Translations under genes and position numbers: made by a program | The notes under the pieces: generated by a model | The model's input: only the letters and a program-made list of their open reading frames with translations | Told to the model about the DNA's origin: nothing | Databases searched by the model: none | Assembly: GCA_045119215.1 (NCBI GenBank) | Contig: JBGVDD010000229.1 | Location: forward strand, 35,585 to 99,584 | DNA length: 64,000 bases | Direction: 5' to 3' | From: RUG11237 sp045119215 | GTDB taxonomy: Bacteria; Bacillota; Clostridia; Lachnospirales; Lachnospiraceae | Shown here: piece by piece, positions 18,391-27,319 of the stretch | How the letters are laid out: each line of letters begins with the position of its first letter | How positions within the stretch are numbered: position 1 is the stretch's first letter

Positions 18391-19173
18391 CTACTTTAAT
18401 CCTTTTAATTCATCTAACATTTGTTTTTTATTTTCGCTTCGCATTAGTGTTTCTCCGATTAATACTCCATTTACCTTGGCATCTTCCAAAACCTTGATAT
18501 CATCATGAGTCTTGATTCCACTTTCCGCCACAAAGTAAATATGTTCCGGTACCAGTTTGCGAAGTCTTTCGCTATTGTGGATATCTACTGTAAAGGTTTT
18601 TAAATCCCGGTTATTTACACCTATCATTCTGGCACCTGCGGTAATAGCACTTTCTATTTCCCTTTCATCGTGGGCTTCTACCAAAGCAGACAATCCCAAT
18701 TCATCACAGATACCAATATATTTCTTTAAGGTTTCCGTGTCAAGTAAAGAACAAATTAAAAGTACACAGTCTGCATCTGCCACTCTTGCCTGGTAAATCA
18801 TGTATTCATCAATAATAAAGTCTTTACGAATCACAGGAACTGTTTTTACCTGTTCTTTGATTTCTTTTAGGAAATCAATACTTCCCATGAAATAATCCGG
18901 TTCTGTCAGCACAGAGATACAGTCAGCACCAGCCTTTTCATATTCCTTTGCAATTTCCACATAGGGAAAGTCTTTTGCAATAATTCCTTTTGAAGGGGAT
19001 GCTTTTTTTACTTCACAGATAAAGCGTATTCCGCCACTTCCAATTTTTTTTTCAAAAGAAAAATCCTTCTTTGGGAGGGCCAATGCTTTTCTTTTCATTT
19101 CATCCGGAGAAATCTGCTGTTTTTCCTTTGCTACACGAATTTTGGTAGCCTCTGCAATTTCCTGTAAAATCAT
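18391..19173 (-). CDS. trpC: indole-3-glycerol phosphate synthase
   Basis: Ring-closing decarboxylase of the tryptophan pathway. It has 260 residues in a TIM barrel. Landmarks are FICEVKKASPSKG (catalytic Lys), VLTEPDYFMGS, VIRKDFIIDEYMIYQAR, IGVNNRDLKTF and FVAESGIKT. The length fits a monofunctional TrpC, so it does not carry the missing phosphoribosylanthranilate isomerase (TrpF) activity as a fusion. It is 20 bp downstream of trpD. Confidence 0.95.
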   Translation of the reverse strand: MILQEIAEATKIRVAKEKQQISPDEMKRKALALPKKDFSFEKKIGSGGIRFICEVKKASPSKGIIAKDFPYVEIAKEYEKAGADCISVLTEPDYFMGSIDFLKEIKEQVKTVPVIRKDFIIDEYMIYQARVADADCVLLICSLLDTETLKKYIGICDELGLSALVEAHDEREIESAITAGARMIGVNNRDLKTFTVDIHNSERLRKLVPEHIYFVAESGIKTHDDIKVLEDAKVNGVLIGETLMRSENKKQMLDELKGLK

Positions 19174-19193
19174 CTGCTCATCCTTTCGTTTGT

Positions 19194-20204
19194 CTAAAAC
19201 TGATTTGAAATCTCGATAAAGCTTTCTAACTGCTCTTTGGCCTTTCCACTGTCAATGATATCCTCTGCTGCATGAATTGCCTCTTCAAAGGTCATGTTGT
19301 CTGTTGCCATATAGATGCAGGCTGCTGAGTTCAAAACCACAGCATCTCTCTTTGGTCCTTTTTCTCCACTTAAAATAGCTCTGGTAATTTCAGCATTTTC
19401 CTTTGGATCTCCGCCAACCAAGTCCTCTTTTTTACAAAGTTTGAACCCGTAATCTTCTGGATTCAAAACAAAACGTTTCAGTTTTCCATCCCGAATTTCA
19501 CAGCAGGTGGTTGGTGCACTCAGTGAGATTTCATCCAGACCATCCTGTCCGTAAGCTACGATACCTCGTTTTACACCCAGGTTCAATAATACTTTAGCTA
19601 AAGGCTCTACCAAAGCCTCATCATATACACCTAAAAGCTGCATGTTTGCTCCAGCAGGGTTTGTCAAAGGTCCTAAAATATTAAAAATGGTACGTATTCC
19701 CAAGCCCTTTCTTACTGGTGCTACATACTTCATAGAAGAATGGTAAGTCTGGGCAAACATAAAGCACATACCTATTTTGTCTAAAATCTTCGCACTGTCT
19801 TCTGCTGAAATTGTAATATTTACTCCCAGCGCTTCCAGGCAGTCTGCAGCTCCACATTTGCTGGATACACTTCTATTTCCGTGCTTTGCCACAGGAATAC
19901 CGGCAGCAGATACCACAAAGGCTGAGGTTGTAGAAATGTTAAAGGTATTTGCCTCATCACCACCGGTTCCTACAATTTCTAATACATCCATATCATGAAG
20001 CAGACGTACTGCATGTTTTCTCATACCAGCAGCACAAGCTGTAATTTCTTCAATGGTTTCCCCTTTCATACGAAGGGCAGTTAAAAATGAGGCCATCTGA
20101 ATTTCGGTGGCTTTTCCACTCATAATCTCATCCATCACTTCTTCTGCCATTTCGTATGTCAAGTCTTCTTTATTTACTACTTTGTAAATTGCTTCTTTAA
20201 TCAT
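19194..20204 (-). CDS. trpD: anthranilate phosphoribosyltransferase
   Basis: Transfers phosphoribose from PRPP to anthranilate. It has 336 residues. The PRPP loop GTGGDEANTFNIST is intact, as are KHGNRSVSSKCGAADCLE and the GPLTNPA segment. It is a stand-alone TrpD, not fused to the TrpG amidotransferase. It lies 26 bp downstream of trpG and 20 bp upstream of trpC. Confidence 0.96.
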   Translation of the reverse strand: MIKEAIYKVVNKEDLTYEMAEEVMDEIMSGKATEIQMASFLTALRMKGETIEEITACAAGMRKHAVRLLHDMDVLEIVGTGGDEANTFNISTTSAFVVSAAGIPVAKHGNRSVSSKCGAADCLEALGVNITISAEDSAKILDKIGMCFMFAQTYHSSMKYVAPVRKGLGIRTIFNILGPLTNPAGANMQLLGVYDEALVEPLAKVLLNLGVKRGIVAYGQDGLDEISLSAPTTCCEIRDGKLKRFVLNPEDYGFKLCKKEDLVGGDPKENAEITRAILSGEKGPKRDAVVLNSAACIYMATDNMTFEEAIHAAEDIIDSGKAKEQLESFIEISNQF

Positions 20205-20230
20205 AAACTTTCACCTCTCCTATCCTATTA

Positions 20231-20812
20231 TTATGAAAATAAAAAATTCTTCATCATCACTGCTCCATCCGGTGTAAGAACAGATTCTGGATGAAACTGT
20301 AATCCATAGATTTCGTATTCTGTGTGCTTTACAGCCATGACTTCCCCATCCTCCGTCTGGGCAATCACCTTTAATTCTGCAGGAAGTGTACTCTTATCCG
20401 CTGCCAGTGAATGATATCTGGCTACCATGACTTTCTTAGGTAACCCTTTGAAAATTTCAGCACTGGTATCAAGAATTGCCTCGCTTTGTTTTCCGTGCAT
20501 TAACTGTTTCGCATAGGTTACAGTTGCTCCAAAGCTTTCGCAGATTCCCTGATGTCCAAGACATACTCCAAGTATTTTTACCTTGCCCTTTAATTGTTTT
20601 ACTACATCCTCACATACGCCAGCATCACAGGGTCTGCCTGGTCCTGGGGATAAAATAATTCGGCTGGGATGCAAAGCTTCAATCTCTTTTACTGTAAGTT
20701 CATCATTTCGAATTACCTTAATCTCTTCCCCGCCATTCTCTTTACACAGGCCGCCAATGAGTTGTACCAGATTATAAGAAAAGCTGTCATAGTTATCAAT
20801 CAATAAAATCAT
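20231..20812 (-). CDS. trpG: anthranilate synthase component II (glutamine amidotransferase)
   Basis: Class I glutamine amidotransferase supplying ammonia to TrpE. It has 193 residues. The nucleophile is C84 in GVCLGHQGI, and the His/Glu pair lies in LQFHPESVLT. The start MILLIDNYDSFSYNLVQ is standard. It overlaps trpE by 4 bp (ATGA), indicating coupled translation. In this family the same subunit can also serve PabB; no pabB is seen in this window. Confidence 0.95.
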   Translation of the reverse strand: MILLIDNYDSFSYNLVQLIGGLCKENGGEEIKVIRNDELTVKEIEALHPSRIILSPGPGRPCDAGVCEDVVKQLKGKVKILGVCLGHQGICESFGATVTYAKQLMHGKQSEAILDTSAEIFKGLPKKVMVARYHSLAADKSTLPAELKVIAQTEDGEVMAVKHTEYEIYGLQFHPESVLTPDGAVMMKNFLFS

Positions 20813-22266
20813 TTTCCATTCACCTCACTTGCTCTTTGTATTGCATTAATCACTGCCCCAGCCTTGTGGGCACATTCTTCGTACTCTTTTTGTGGAACGG
20901 AATCTGCCACAATTCCTGCTCCAGCCTGCACATATACTTTATTGCCTTTCTTAACTGCGGTGCGGATGGCAATACATACATCTAAGTTACCAGAGAAGTC
21001 CATATATCCAATGGCTCCCCCATAAACACCTCTAGGAGCCTTCTCTAATTCATCAATAATCTCACAGGCTCTGAACTTTGGTGCACCGGAAAGGGTTCCT
21101 GCCGGTAAAAGGGCTGCCACCGTATCACAACCGTCTTTTCCTTCGGCTATGGTTCCGCATACCGTGGATGCAATGTGCATCACCTTTGAAAATCTGTGTA
21201 TTTTCATATAGTCCTCTACGTAAACACTTCCGTACTCAGCAATTCTTCCAATATCATTTCTTGCCAAGTCTACCAGCATATTGTGTTCCGAACGTTCCTT
21301 CTCATCTGCCAGCAACTCTTTTTCTAAAGCTTCGTCCTGGGCATCGGTGGTACCTCTTGGTCTGGTTCCTGCTACCGGGAAGGTGGTCAGCTTGCCGTGT
21401 TGTAATTTTACCATAGTTTCCGGTGAAGCTCCGCAGATTTGTACATCCCCACTCTGGATGTAATACATATAGGGGGATGGATTTGTAGTACGTAACACAC
21501 GGTAGGCATTGATGAGGGAACTGTTATACTCTGCCTCAAATCTTCTGGAGATTACCCCTTGGAAGATATCCCCTTCCCGAATGTAATGTTTTGTTTTCTC
21601 TACCATCTCAAAGTATTCTTCTTTCGTGGTATTGCAGGTGAATTCAACATCTTCCTGTACATTGATTTCTTCTAAAGGTGTGGCATCGTAAATCATATTT
21701 TTGATTTTCTCGATTTCCAAACAGGCTGCATTGTAGCCCTGTTCTCCGTCTTCTGCCTTCATGTTCACCACAATGATGATTTTCTGTTTCAGATTGTCAT
21801 AGGCAATCACTTTGTCAAAAAGCATCAAGTCGAAATCATAAAAATCACTGCTTTTCATCTTAAGTTTTGGTTCTGCATAATGAAACATTTCATAGGAGAA
21901 ATATCCTACCAGTCCCCCGGTAAAAGGTGGCATTCCTTTGATTTTTGGAGTTTTGTATTCTCCTAAAATCTCTCGGATTGCATCCATGGGCTCTCCTTTG
22001 ATTTCTTTTTTGATTCCACCACTTTTGATGGTGACAGTGTAATCTTTGCATACTGCACGAAGCAGTGGATTAAATCCTAAAAAGGAATATCTTCCCTGTC
22101 TTACACCATCTTCCACACTTTCTAACAGGTAAAAATTTTTATCAATCTTTGCCAGTTTTCGAAGCAGGGTAATAGGTGTGATAATGTCTGCATAAATTTC
22201 TGTTGCTATGGGGATTAAATTGTAATCTCCCTCTAATTGCTTGATTTCTTCATAACTTGGAAACAT
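20809..22266 (-). CDS. trpE: anthranilate synthase component I
   Basis: Chorismate-utilising subunit that makes anthranilate and is normally feedback-inhibited by tryptophan. It has 485 residues. The N-terminal domain has an LLES element typical of the tryptophan-binding site. The chorismate-binding C-terminal domain has DIFQGVISRRF, PSPYMYYI, GASPETMV, PVAGTRPRG and AGTLSGAPKFRACEIID. It is the first gene of trpEGDCBA, directly behind a T-box leader. Confidence 0.96.
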   Translation of the reverse strand: MFPSYEEIKQLEGDYNLIPIATEIYADIITPITLLRKLAKIDKNFYLLESVEDGVRQGRYSFLGFNPLLRAVCKDYTVTIKSGGIKKEIKGEPMDAIREILGEYKTPKIKGMPPFTGGLVGYFSYEMFHYAEPKLKMKSSDFYDFDLMLFDKVIAYDNLKQKIIIVVNMKAEDGEQGYNAACLEIEKIKNMIYDATPLEEINVQEDVEFTCNTTKEEYFEMVEKTKHYIREGDIFQGVISRRFEAEYNSSLINAYRVLRTTNPSPYMYYIQSGDVQICGASPETMVKLQHGKLTTFPVAGTRPRGTTDAQDEALEKELLADEKERSEHNMLVDLARNDIGRIAEYGSVYVEDYMKIHRFSKVMHIASTVCGTIAEGKDGCDTVAALLPAGTLSGAPKFRACEIIDELEKAPRGVYGGAIGYMDFSGNLDVCIAIRTAVKKGNKVYVQAGAGIVADSVPQKEYEECAHKAGAVINAIQRASEVNGK

Positions 22267-22285
22267 AGAAAAACCTCCTACACAT

Positions 22286-22336
22286 CAAAAAAGCCCTCGT
22301 CTCCATGCACTTACACTGTGCATAGGGACAAGAGCT
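22286..22336 (-). terminator. terminator of the trp T-box
   Basis: A long stem (arms 22292-22311 and 22317-22336, imperfect) is followed on the minus strand by six T residues. It is the expression-platform terminator of the T-box. Confidence 0.85.
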
Positions 22337-22587
22337 AAAAATTCATTCTCCTGCGGTACCACCCTGATTGATGTCAAACATCCGCTCACTCTACATACTA
22401 CCATATGTATCCACTTGGTAACGGGCTGGATTCCCGTCAGCATCTACTCTCAACTAGGATTTCAAGCTGCCCTCACAAGTCCATTCAATTATTTCTTTCC
22501 TATCGCAATCCCACCATCTGCGACTCTCTGAAAGGTCATCCATAACCTACTTACTCTTGTTCATCGGTTTATCAATTCAATTTCTAA
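22286..22587 (-). promoter_or_regulatory. T-box riboswitch, tryptophan-specific, controlling trpEGDCBA
   Basis: Minus-strand leader between the promoter and trpE. The T-box core AGGGTGGTACCGCAG lies at 22351-22365 and would pair with the uncharged tRNA acceptor end. A stem I with an AGAGAG bulge precedes it. The likely specifier codon is UGG (22481-22483) in the context GAA-UGG-AC, matching tRNA-Trp. The competing terminator is at 22286-22336. Uncharged tRNA-Trp should permit readthrough into trpE. The 22267-22668 stretch holds this leader and its promoter and no gene. Confidence 0.92.
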
Positions 22588-22593
22588 ATACGA

Positions 22594-22622
22594 TACTAAA
22601 CCTATTAGTAGAATTTGTCAAC
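22594..22622 (-). promoter_or_regulatory. promoter of the trp operon
   Basis: TTGACA (22617-22622), exactly 17 bp, then TAGTAT (22594-22599) on the minus strand. It is a near-consensus sigma-A promoter just upstream of the T-box. Confidence 0.85.
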
Positions 22623-22668
22623 TGTTTTTTTGAATGTTCGCAATTTTTCCCGATTTCCTTTTTATCTC

Positions 22669-23829
22669 TTATATTCTTCCCGCCTGCTTAGCTAAACTAA
22701 GAATTTCCTGTATGTTCTTATGAATTAGGTTCTCCAAAGCCTCCAGACGCCAGTCTGGCAAATTATACCTTGGATGCTTCTTAAATCTAAAATCACTGAG
22801 ATTTATGAGAACCTTCTTCATTTTTTGGTCTAGAAGGCTTGCAGCAACACCATTCCATTTATCTGATAGCCTGGGACCTTTCATAGCCAGATAAGGTTCC
22901 AGGTTTTCAAAATCTTCTTCTTCTGCATAGGGAAGCAGTGAAATATTATGGTCAAATAAAGGAGCCATTGCAACAATCTCTTGTCTTTTGTTATCAACTA
23001 TGAAACCAAAATTATTTTTATGCCTGTCTTCATTTATGATAACTGCATCTATGACAAACATTAATTCTGCCTTTTTCCTTAAACCAAATTCTTCCATTTT
23101 TTTCAATACTGCTGGCACTTTTGTACTTAAGGGATCTACAGCAGCATAAGGAAGAAAACCAAACTCCTCTGAAGTGAAAATATTACATGCGGAGCAAATT
23201 CTATTACTTCTTGTTCGTAAATCGTAGGGGACATAATCGTCTGTAAAAGTCTGAATTAGTTGCCCTGCATAATATTCAGAGTAAGGTTCTAATCCGGCAT
23301 TTCTTGCACCAGAACTTCCACGTTTTAACAATTTAATGGTATCATTCTCTCTTATCCAACATTTAGCAAAGGAGCCATCTGTGCCATATTCAGGTGACGT
23401 ATCGGCTAAATGTCGTCCATGTAATCCGCCTTCAAACGCTGTTTTTGCAATGGTTTCATTAAATGGATGTGTATACAAAGAAACCTTAGACCATTCTAAT
23501 TTGCTATCTGTTGGCTTCACCCAAAAAGTATCTATCAAAGACAAAGCATGGGTGATATCCAGATATCCCTGAATGGTATCACATCCGCTCTCCTTTAAAA
23601 GCATCTCTATATTTTCCCTATTTTTTGGGGCTCTTCTATTTGCAATGAATTCCTCTAGATTATTTATCCAAAATGGTAACTTTACATACTCTTTATCAAT
23701 TACAATATTGTCTGTTAGTCCATCCACATGAAAACTTGCTATTACCTCATCTTTATTCAACAAAAGATATTTTGGTTCTGGACCAAAAGCATTTAAGCTG
23801 TCCAACACTACACCTCCTATGACTTTCAA
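22669..23829 (-). CDS. HipA-like kinase-fold protein (orphan)
   Basis: 386 residues. The C-terminal half carries HipA-type kinase motifs: a Gly-rich loop region LKRGSSGARNAGLEPYSEYYA, the catalytic IINEDRHKNNFGF (Asp) and the metal-binding APLFDHNISL. HipA toxins phosphorylate glutamyl-tRNA synthetase or other targets. No HipB-type HTH antitoxin lies next to it, so it may be a stand-alone HipA-domain kinase rather than half of a toxin-antitoxin pair. The N terminus is divergent from E. coli HipA. It is transcribed in the same direction as the trp operon but upstream of the trp promoter. Confidence 0.75.
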   Translation of the reverse strand: MKVIGGVVLDSLNAFGPEPKYLLLNKDEVIASFHVDGLTDNIVIDKEYVKLPFWINNLEEFIANRRAPKNRENIEMLLKESGCDTIQGYLDITHALSLIDTFWVKPTDSKLEWSKVSLYTHPFNETIAKTAFEGGLHGRHLADTSPEYGTDGSFAKCWIRENDTIKLLKRGSSGARNAGLEPYSEYYAGQLIQTFTDDYVPYDLRTRSNRICSACNIFTSEEFGFLPYAAVDPLSTKVPAVLKKMEEFGLRKKAELMFVIDAVIINEDRHKNNFGFIVDNKRQEIVAMAPLFDHNISLLPYAEEEDFENLEPYLAMKGPRLSDKWNGVAASLLDQKMKKVLINLSDFRFKKHPRYNLPDWRLEALENLIHKNIQEILSLAKQAGRI

Positions 23830-23834
23830 ATAAT

Positions 23835-23867
23835 CCCCCTGGCTGGCAAAGCACCAAAACCAGGGGG
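23835..23867 (-). terminator. hairpin between icd and the HipA-like gene
   Basis: An 8-bp GC-rich stem (CCCCCTGG at 23835-23842, complement at 23860-23867) lies downstream of the icd stop. The minus-strand downstream tract is ATTATTT, so it is a moderate terminator candidate. Confidence 0.6.
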
Positions 23868-23897
23868 AGTGTTAATTGTTCATACGTTATTCAGGCA

Positions 23898-25106
23898 TTA
23901 CATCATCTTCTCTAAGGTTTCACGAATTGCCTTGATAAAGTTTTCGCTGTTTAATACAGTTACATTTTCTAAAGTTGTGATTAATGCAAGATCCTTTGTC
24001 ATCTTACCGCTTTCGATGGTGTCGATGGTAGCTTTCTCTAATTTATCTGCAAATTCCATAAGTTCTTTGTTTCCATCTAATTCACCACGTTTTCTAAGAG
24101 CTCCTGTCCAGGCAAAGATTGTTGCAACAGAGTTTGTGGATGTTTCTTCTCCCTTTAAGTGCTTGTAGTAATGGCGCTGAACAGTTCCATGTGCTGCTTC
24201 ATATTCATAGTATCCCTGTGGGGAAACCAATACGGAAGTCATCATGGCAAGAGAACCAAATGCAGTTGCTACCATGTCAGACATAACGTCTCCATCGTAG
24301 TTCTTACATGCCCAGATATATCCACCTTCAGAACGGATAACACGGGCTACTGCATCGTCAATTAATGTATAGAAATATTCAATGCCAGCTGCCTTGAATT
24401 TTTCATCATACTCTTTGTCATAGATTTCCTGGAAGATATCCTTGAAGGTATGGTCATACTTCTTTGAGATAGTATCCTTGGTAGCAAACCAAAGATCCTG
24501 TTTTGTGTCCAATGCATAGTTAAAGCAGCTTCTTGCAAAGCTTTCAATGGATGCATCTAAATTATGCATACCCTGTACAATACCAGGTCCTGCAAAGTTA
24601 TGGATTAATTCTCTTGTCTCTGTTCCGTCCTCTGCTGTGTAAACAATTTCAGCCTTACCTGCTGCCGGAATCTTCATTTCAGAACCTTTGTATACATCAC
24701 CATATGCGTGTCTTGCAATTGTAATTGGTTTCTTCCATGTGCGTACAGTTGGTTCAATTCCTTTTACCACGATTGGTGCACGGAATACAGTACCATCTAA
24801 GATAGCACGGATGGTTCCGTTCGGACTCTTCCACATTTCTTTTAAGTTGTATTCTGTCATACGTGCAGCGTTTGGTGTGATTGTGGCACACTTAACCGCA
24901 ACTCCATATTTTTTGGTAGCTTCTGCAGAATCTACCGTTACCTGATCATTCGTCTCATTACGATATTCTAAACCAAAATCATAATACTCTGTGTTTAATT
25001 CAATAAAAGGATGTAACAATTCATCTTTGATCATCTTCCAAAGAATTCTTGTCATTTCGTCTCCATCCATTTCAACGAGTGGTGTTGTCATCTTAATTTT
25101 AGCCAT
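23898..25106 (-). CDS. icd: NADP-dependent isocitrate dehydrogenase (type II, eukaryote-like)
   Basis: Oxidative decarboxylation of isocitrate to 2-oxoglutarate. It has 402 residues. The N terminus PLVEMDGDEMTRILW and the substrate loop KSPNGTIRAILDGTVFR are those of the homodimeric eukaryote-like NADP-IDH subfamily, not the E. coli type. Metal-binding aspartates lie in IDDAVARVIRSEGGYIWACKNYDGDVMSD (shown here only as a region, about 250-278). GGAGG precedes the ATG. A consensus promoter lies at 25160-25188. It is followed by a GC-rich hairpin. Confidence 0.95.
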   Translation of the reverse strand: MAKIKMTTPLVEMDGDEMTRILWKMIKDELLHPFIELNTEYYDFGLEYRNETNDQVTVDSAEATKKYGVAVKCATITPNAARMTEYNLKEMWKSPNGTIRAILDGTVFRAPIVVKGIEPTVRTWKKPITIARHAYGDVYKGSEMKIPAAGKAEIVYTAEDGTETRELIHNFAGPGIVQGMHNLDASIESFARSCFNYALDTKQDLWFATKDTISKKYDHTFKDIFQEIYDKEYDEKFKAAGIEYFYTLIDDAVARVIRSEGGYIWACKNYDGDVMSDMVATAFGSLAMMTSVLVSPQGYYEYEAAHGTVQRHYYKHLKGEETSTNSVATIFAWTGALRKRGELDGNKELMEFADKLEKATIDTIESGKMTKDLALITTLENVTVLNSENFIKAIRETLEKMM

Positions 25107-25159
25107 AACTTTGTCCTCCTGTTGTTTGTAATTTCCTATTTATAAAAAAAGATGTAATT

Positions 25160-25188
25160 ATTGTAACGTATTATTTTGGATTTGACAA
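25160..25188 (-). promoter_or_regulatory. promoter of icd
   Basis: TTGTCA (25183-25188), a 17-bp spacer and TACAAT (25160-25165) on the minus strand, about 55 bp upstream of the icd start. Confidence 0.65.
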
Positions 25189-25261
25189 TGAAATTTTACA
25201 AAATTATTAATTTATATTACGCACACAAAAAGTAATTCGTTCTTCAATAGGGATTTTTCAG

Positions 25262-26848
25262 TTACTCTACAATAATAAAATCGTCTAATCCCTCATAGGG
25301 ATTATTTTCTTGTTCTTGCGGTTGCTGATTTTGTGATTCTGCTGGTGGTTGATAATTATTTTGGGATTGTGGAGCAACAATATTTTCTGGAACCACCGGA
25401 TTATCCTGAGGGATGCTATTTATATTTTCTTGTGTTTTTTTTCTTTCTTTGATAGGCGTAGGAGTTGGTGTTAATGTGCACGTGGGGGTTACTATTGTTG
25501 GGGTAGGCGTTACAATAGATGTGGCTGTTGGAGTGCTTAATATTTTTTGGGTTATCGTTGGCTTTGGAGAAATGGTAATTTTATTTTTCTCTTCCCGATT
25601 CCTTTTTATATTATTCCAGTTTGATATAACAAAGAATGGTATAGAGATTACTAGAATTAACACTCCTATTCCAATTCCAATCTTTTTTTTCAATGCAGAC
25701 TTTGGTCTCTTTTCTTCCTTGATGGAATCTTCTTTTTGCGTTTGGAAATCCTTTAAACTCTTTTGGACCTCAGACTTGAAATCGCTTATGGTAAGGAACA
25801 ACGTATTATCTCTTTCCATATCTGTTTGTATTGTGAAGTTTTCAGTTCCAATACTTGTACTAATCGTTCTGTCCTTGTCTTGAGCTGGTGTACGAGGAAA
25901 TATAGCCTTATGAACAACTCTTTCCGTTTCTATTTTTGAAATCCTGCTTTCTACTTCTTCTAACTGTTTTAGAAACTCCTTTGCAGATTCAAAGCGTTCC
26001 TCTTTTTTTGCAATTGCCTTGAGAATAACCTGCCCTAGTTCATTTTGTGCATCTATAGGAAGGGGGGGGACCTCACCTTTCATCCTTTTGGAAAATGCCC
26101 TATTCTCATCCGTACTGCTATAGGATTGAGGATAGAAAGGAAGAAATGGGCTTCTAGATCTATTAAGCAATTTGTATAAAACAATACCTAAAGAATACAC
26201 ATCTACAGTGTCATCATATTGTTCTTTGCCTAAATATACCTCCGGGGCTATGAAATTAGGGGTACCTTTCAAAGACTCTGCTATAGTATGATCCTTAAGC
26301 ATTTTAGAAACTCCAAAATCACCTAATTTATATGAGCCATCTGCGGATACAAAAATGTTGTCATCTTTTATATCTCGATGTATTATATCGTGACTATGAC
26401 AAGATATAAGAGCAGTAAGTATATCTTTTCCCAGTTTTATTATGTCTTTTACTGTTATTTCATTTTGGAATACATAATCTGTAAATGGGGTTAAATATTC
26501 CATTAAGATATATATGTCATATCTTTTAGGGGAATTAGATTCTACAATGTCATTTTCATAGTAACGAACTATATTTTGTGCACCAGCTTCTGATAGTGCA
26601 CTGATAATCTGAATCTCATTAACAATTTCTTTGAAGACTTCAGCAAAATACTCATCCGTTTTATCATAATCTCCTCCCATCGAATTTAATACATCCGAAT
26701 ATTGCTTCCGGCTAGGAATTATAATATGTTTCAAGGCTCTGATATATGTCCCAGAGGCATTTGTCTTGGAAACCTTATAAACAGTGCCAAATCTACCGGA
26801 ACCAATCTTCTCATCTACTGTGTATCCTAAAATTTTTTCTCCTATCAT
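25262..26848 (-). CDS. membrane-anchored Ser/Thr protein kinase of the T7SS locus
   Basis: 528 residues. The cytosolic Hanks-type kinase domain (about 8-300) has all catalytic elements: Gly loop GSGRFG (16-21), Lys40, HRDIKDDN (157-164), DFG (177-179) and APE (201-203). A juxtamembrane region leads to one transmembrane helix (about 390-409) and a Thr/Pro-rich then Gln/Pro-rich extracellular tail without PASTA repeats. The EssB component of T7SS is a related but catalytically dead kinase; this one looks active. It is last in the T7SS gene run, 188 bp beyond DUF4176, so it may be separately transcribed. The FHA domains encoded upstream are possible readers of its phosphorylation (inference). 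Confidence 0.88.
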   Translation of the reverse strand: MIGEKILGYTVDEKIGSGRFGTVYKVSKTNASGTYIRALKHIIIPSRKQYSDVLNSMGGDYDKTDEYFAEVFKEIVNEIQIISALSEAGAQNIVRYYENDIVESNSPKRYDIYILMEYLTPFTDYVFQNEITVKDIIKLGKDILTALISCHSHDIIHRDIKDDNIFVSADGSYKLGDFGVSKMLKDHTIAESLKGTPNFIAPEVYLGKEQYDDTVDVYSLGIVLYKLLNRSRSPFLPFYPQSYSSTDENRAFSKRMKGEVPPLPIDAQNELGQVILKAIAKKEERFESAKEFLKQLEEVESRISKIETERVVHKAIFPRTPAQDKDRTISTSIGTENFTIQTDMERDNTLFLTISDFKSEVQKSLKDFQTQKEDSIKEEKRPKSALKKKIGIGIGVLILVISIPFFVISNWNNIKRNREEKNKITISPKPTITQKILSTPTATSIVTPTPTIVTPTCTLTPTPTPIKERKKTQENINSIPQDNPVVPENIVAPQSQNNYQPPAESQNQQPQEQENNPYEGLDDFIIVE

Positions 26849-27036
26849 AGTAATGGCTCCTTAATATTTTATAGTAATCAGGATAATGTTATCCCTTATA
26901 TTCTATTGTCTTTGCTGTGGCATAACGCTTATTTGCAAGGAAGACAGTTTCTGTCTCCCTCTACAATTAGCTATATTCATGATTTTTTGAGGTTTATTTA
27001 TATGTGAAAGCTATATTCTCGACATATATCAACTAT

Positions 27037-27312
27037 CTAATTCTGTGTTTTATAAAAGTTATCTAGTCTCTTAATAAATTCTTCTCTACTAGTATCTTCA
27101 TATCCTCTAAACACTACTTTTTCAATGTCTTCGTGCATAAAGAGGAACTGGGTTTCTACTCCCATGTTTCCCTCGGGATAAACAACACCAATATAATCAT
27201 ATTCTTCGTGGGTATTAGCATTCTCTTGCTTTACTCCAAATATCATTAATGGTCGTTCAGCATCTTTTAACCAAATAACACTACCAATTGGTAATAAATC
27301 TTTTATTTTCAT
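27037..27312 (-). CDS. DUF4176 protein of T7SS locus
   Basis: 91 residues, soluble. The pattern LLPIGSVIWLKDAERPLMI, YDYIGVVYPEGN and FLFMHEDIEKVVFRGYED is the DUF4176 family, which I know from Firmicute type VII secretion loci near effector genes. Its biochemical role is not established; an accessory or adaptor role is inferred from location. It follows the polytopic membrane protein by 7 bp. Confidence 0.8.
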   Translation of the reverse strand: MKIKDLLPIGSVIWLKDAERPLMIFGVKQENANTHEEYDYIGVVYPEGNMGVETQFLFMHEDIEKVVFRGYEDTSREEFIKRLDNFYKTQN

Positions 27313-27319
27313 CTTACTT

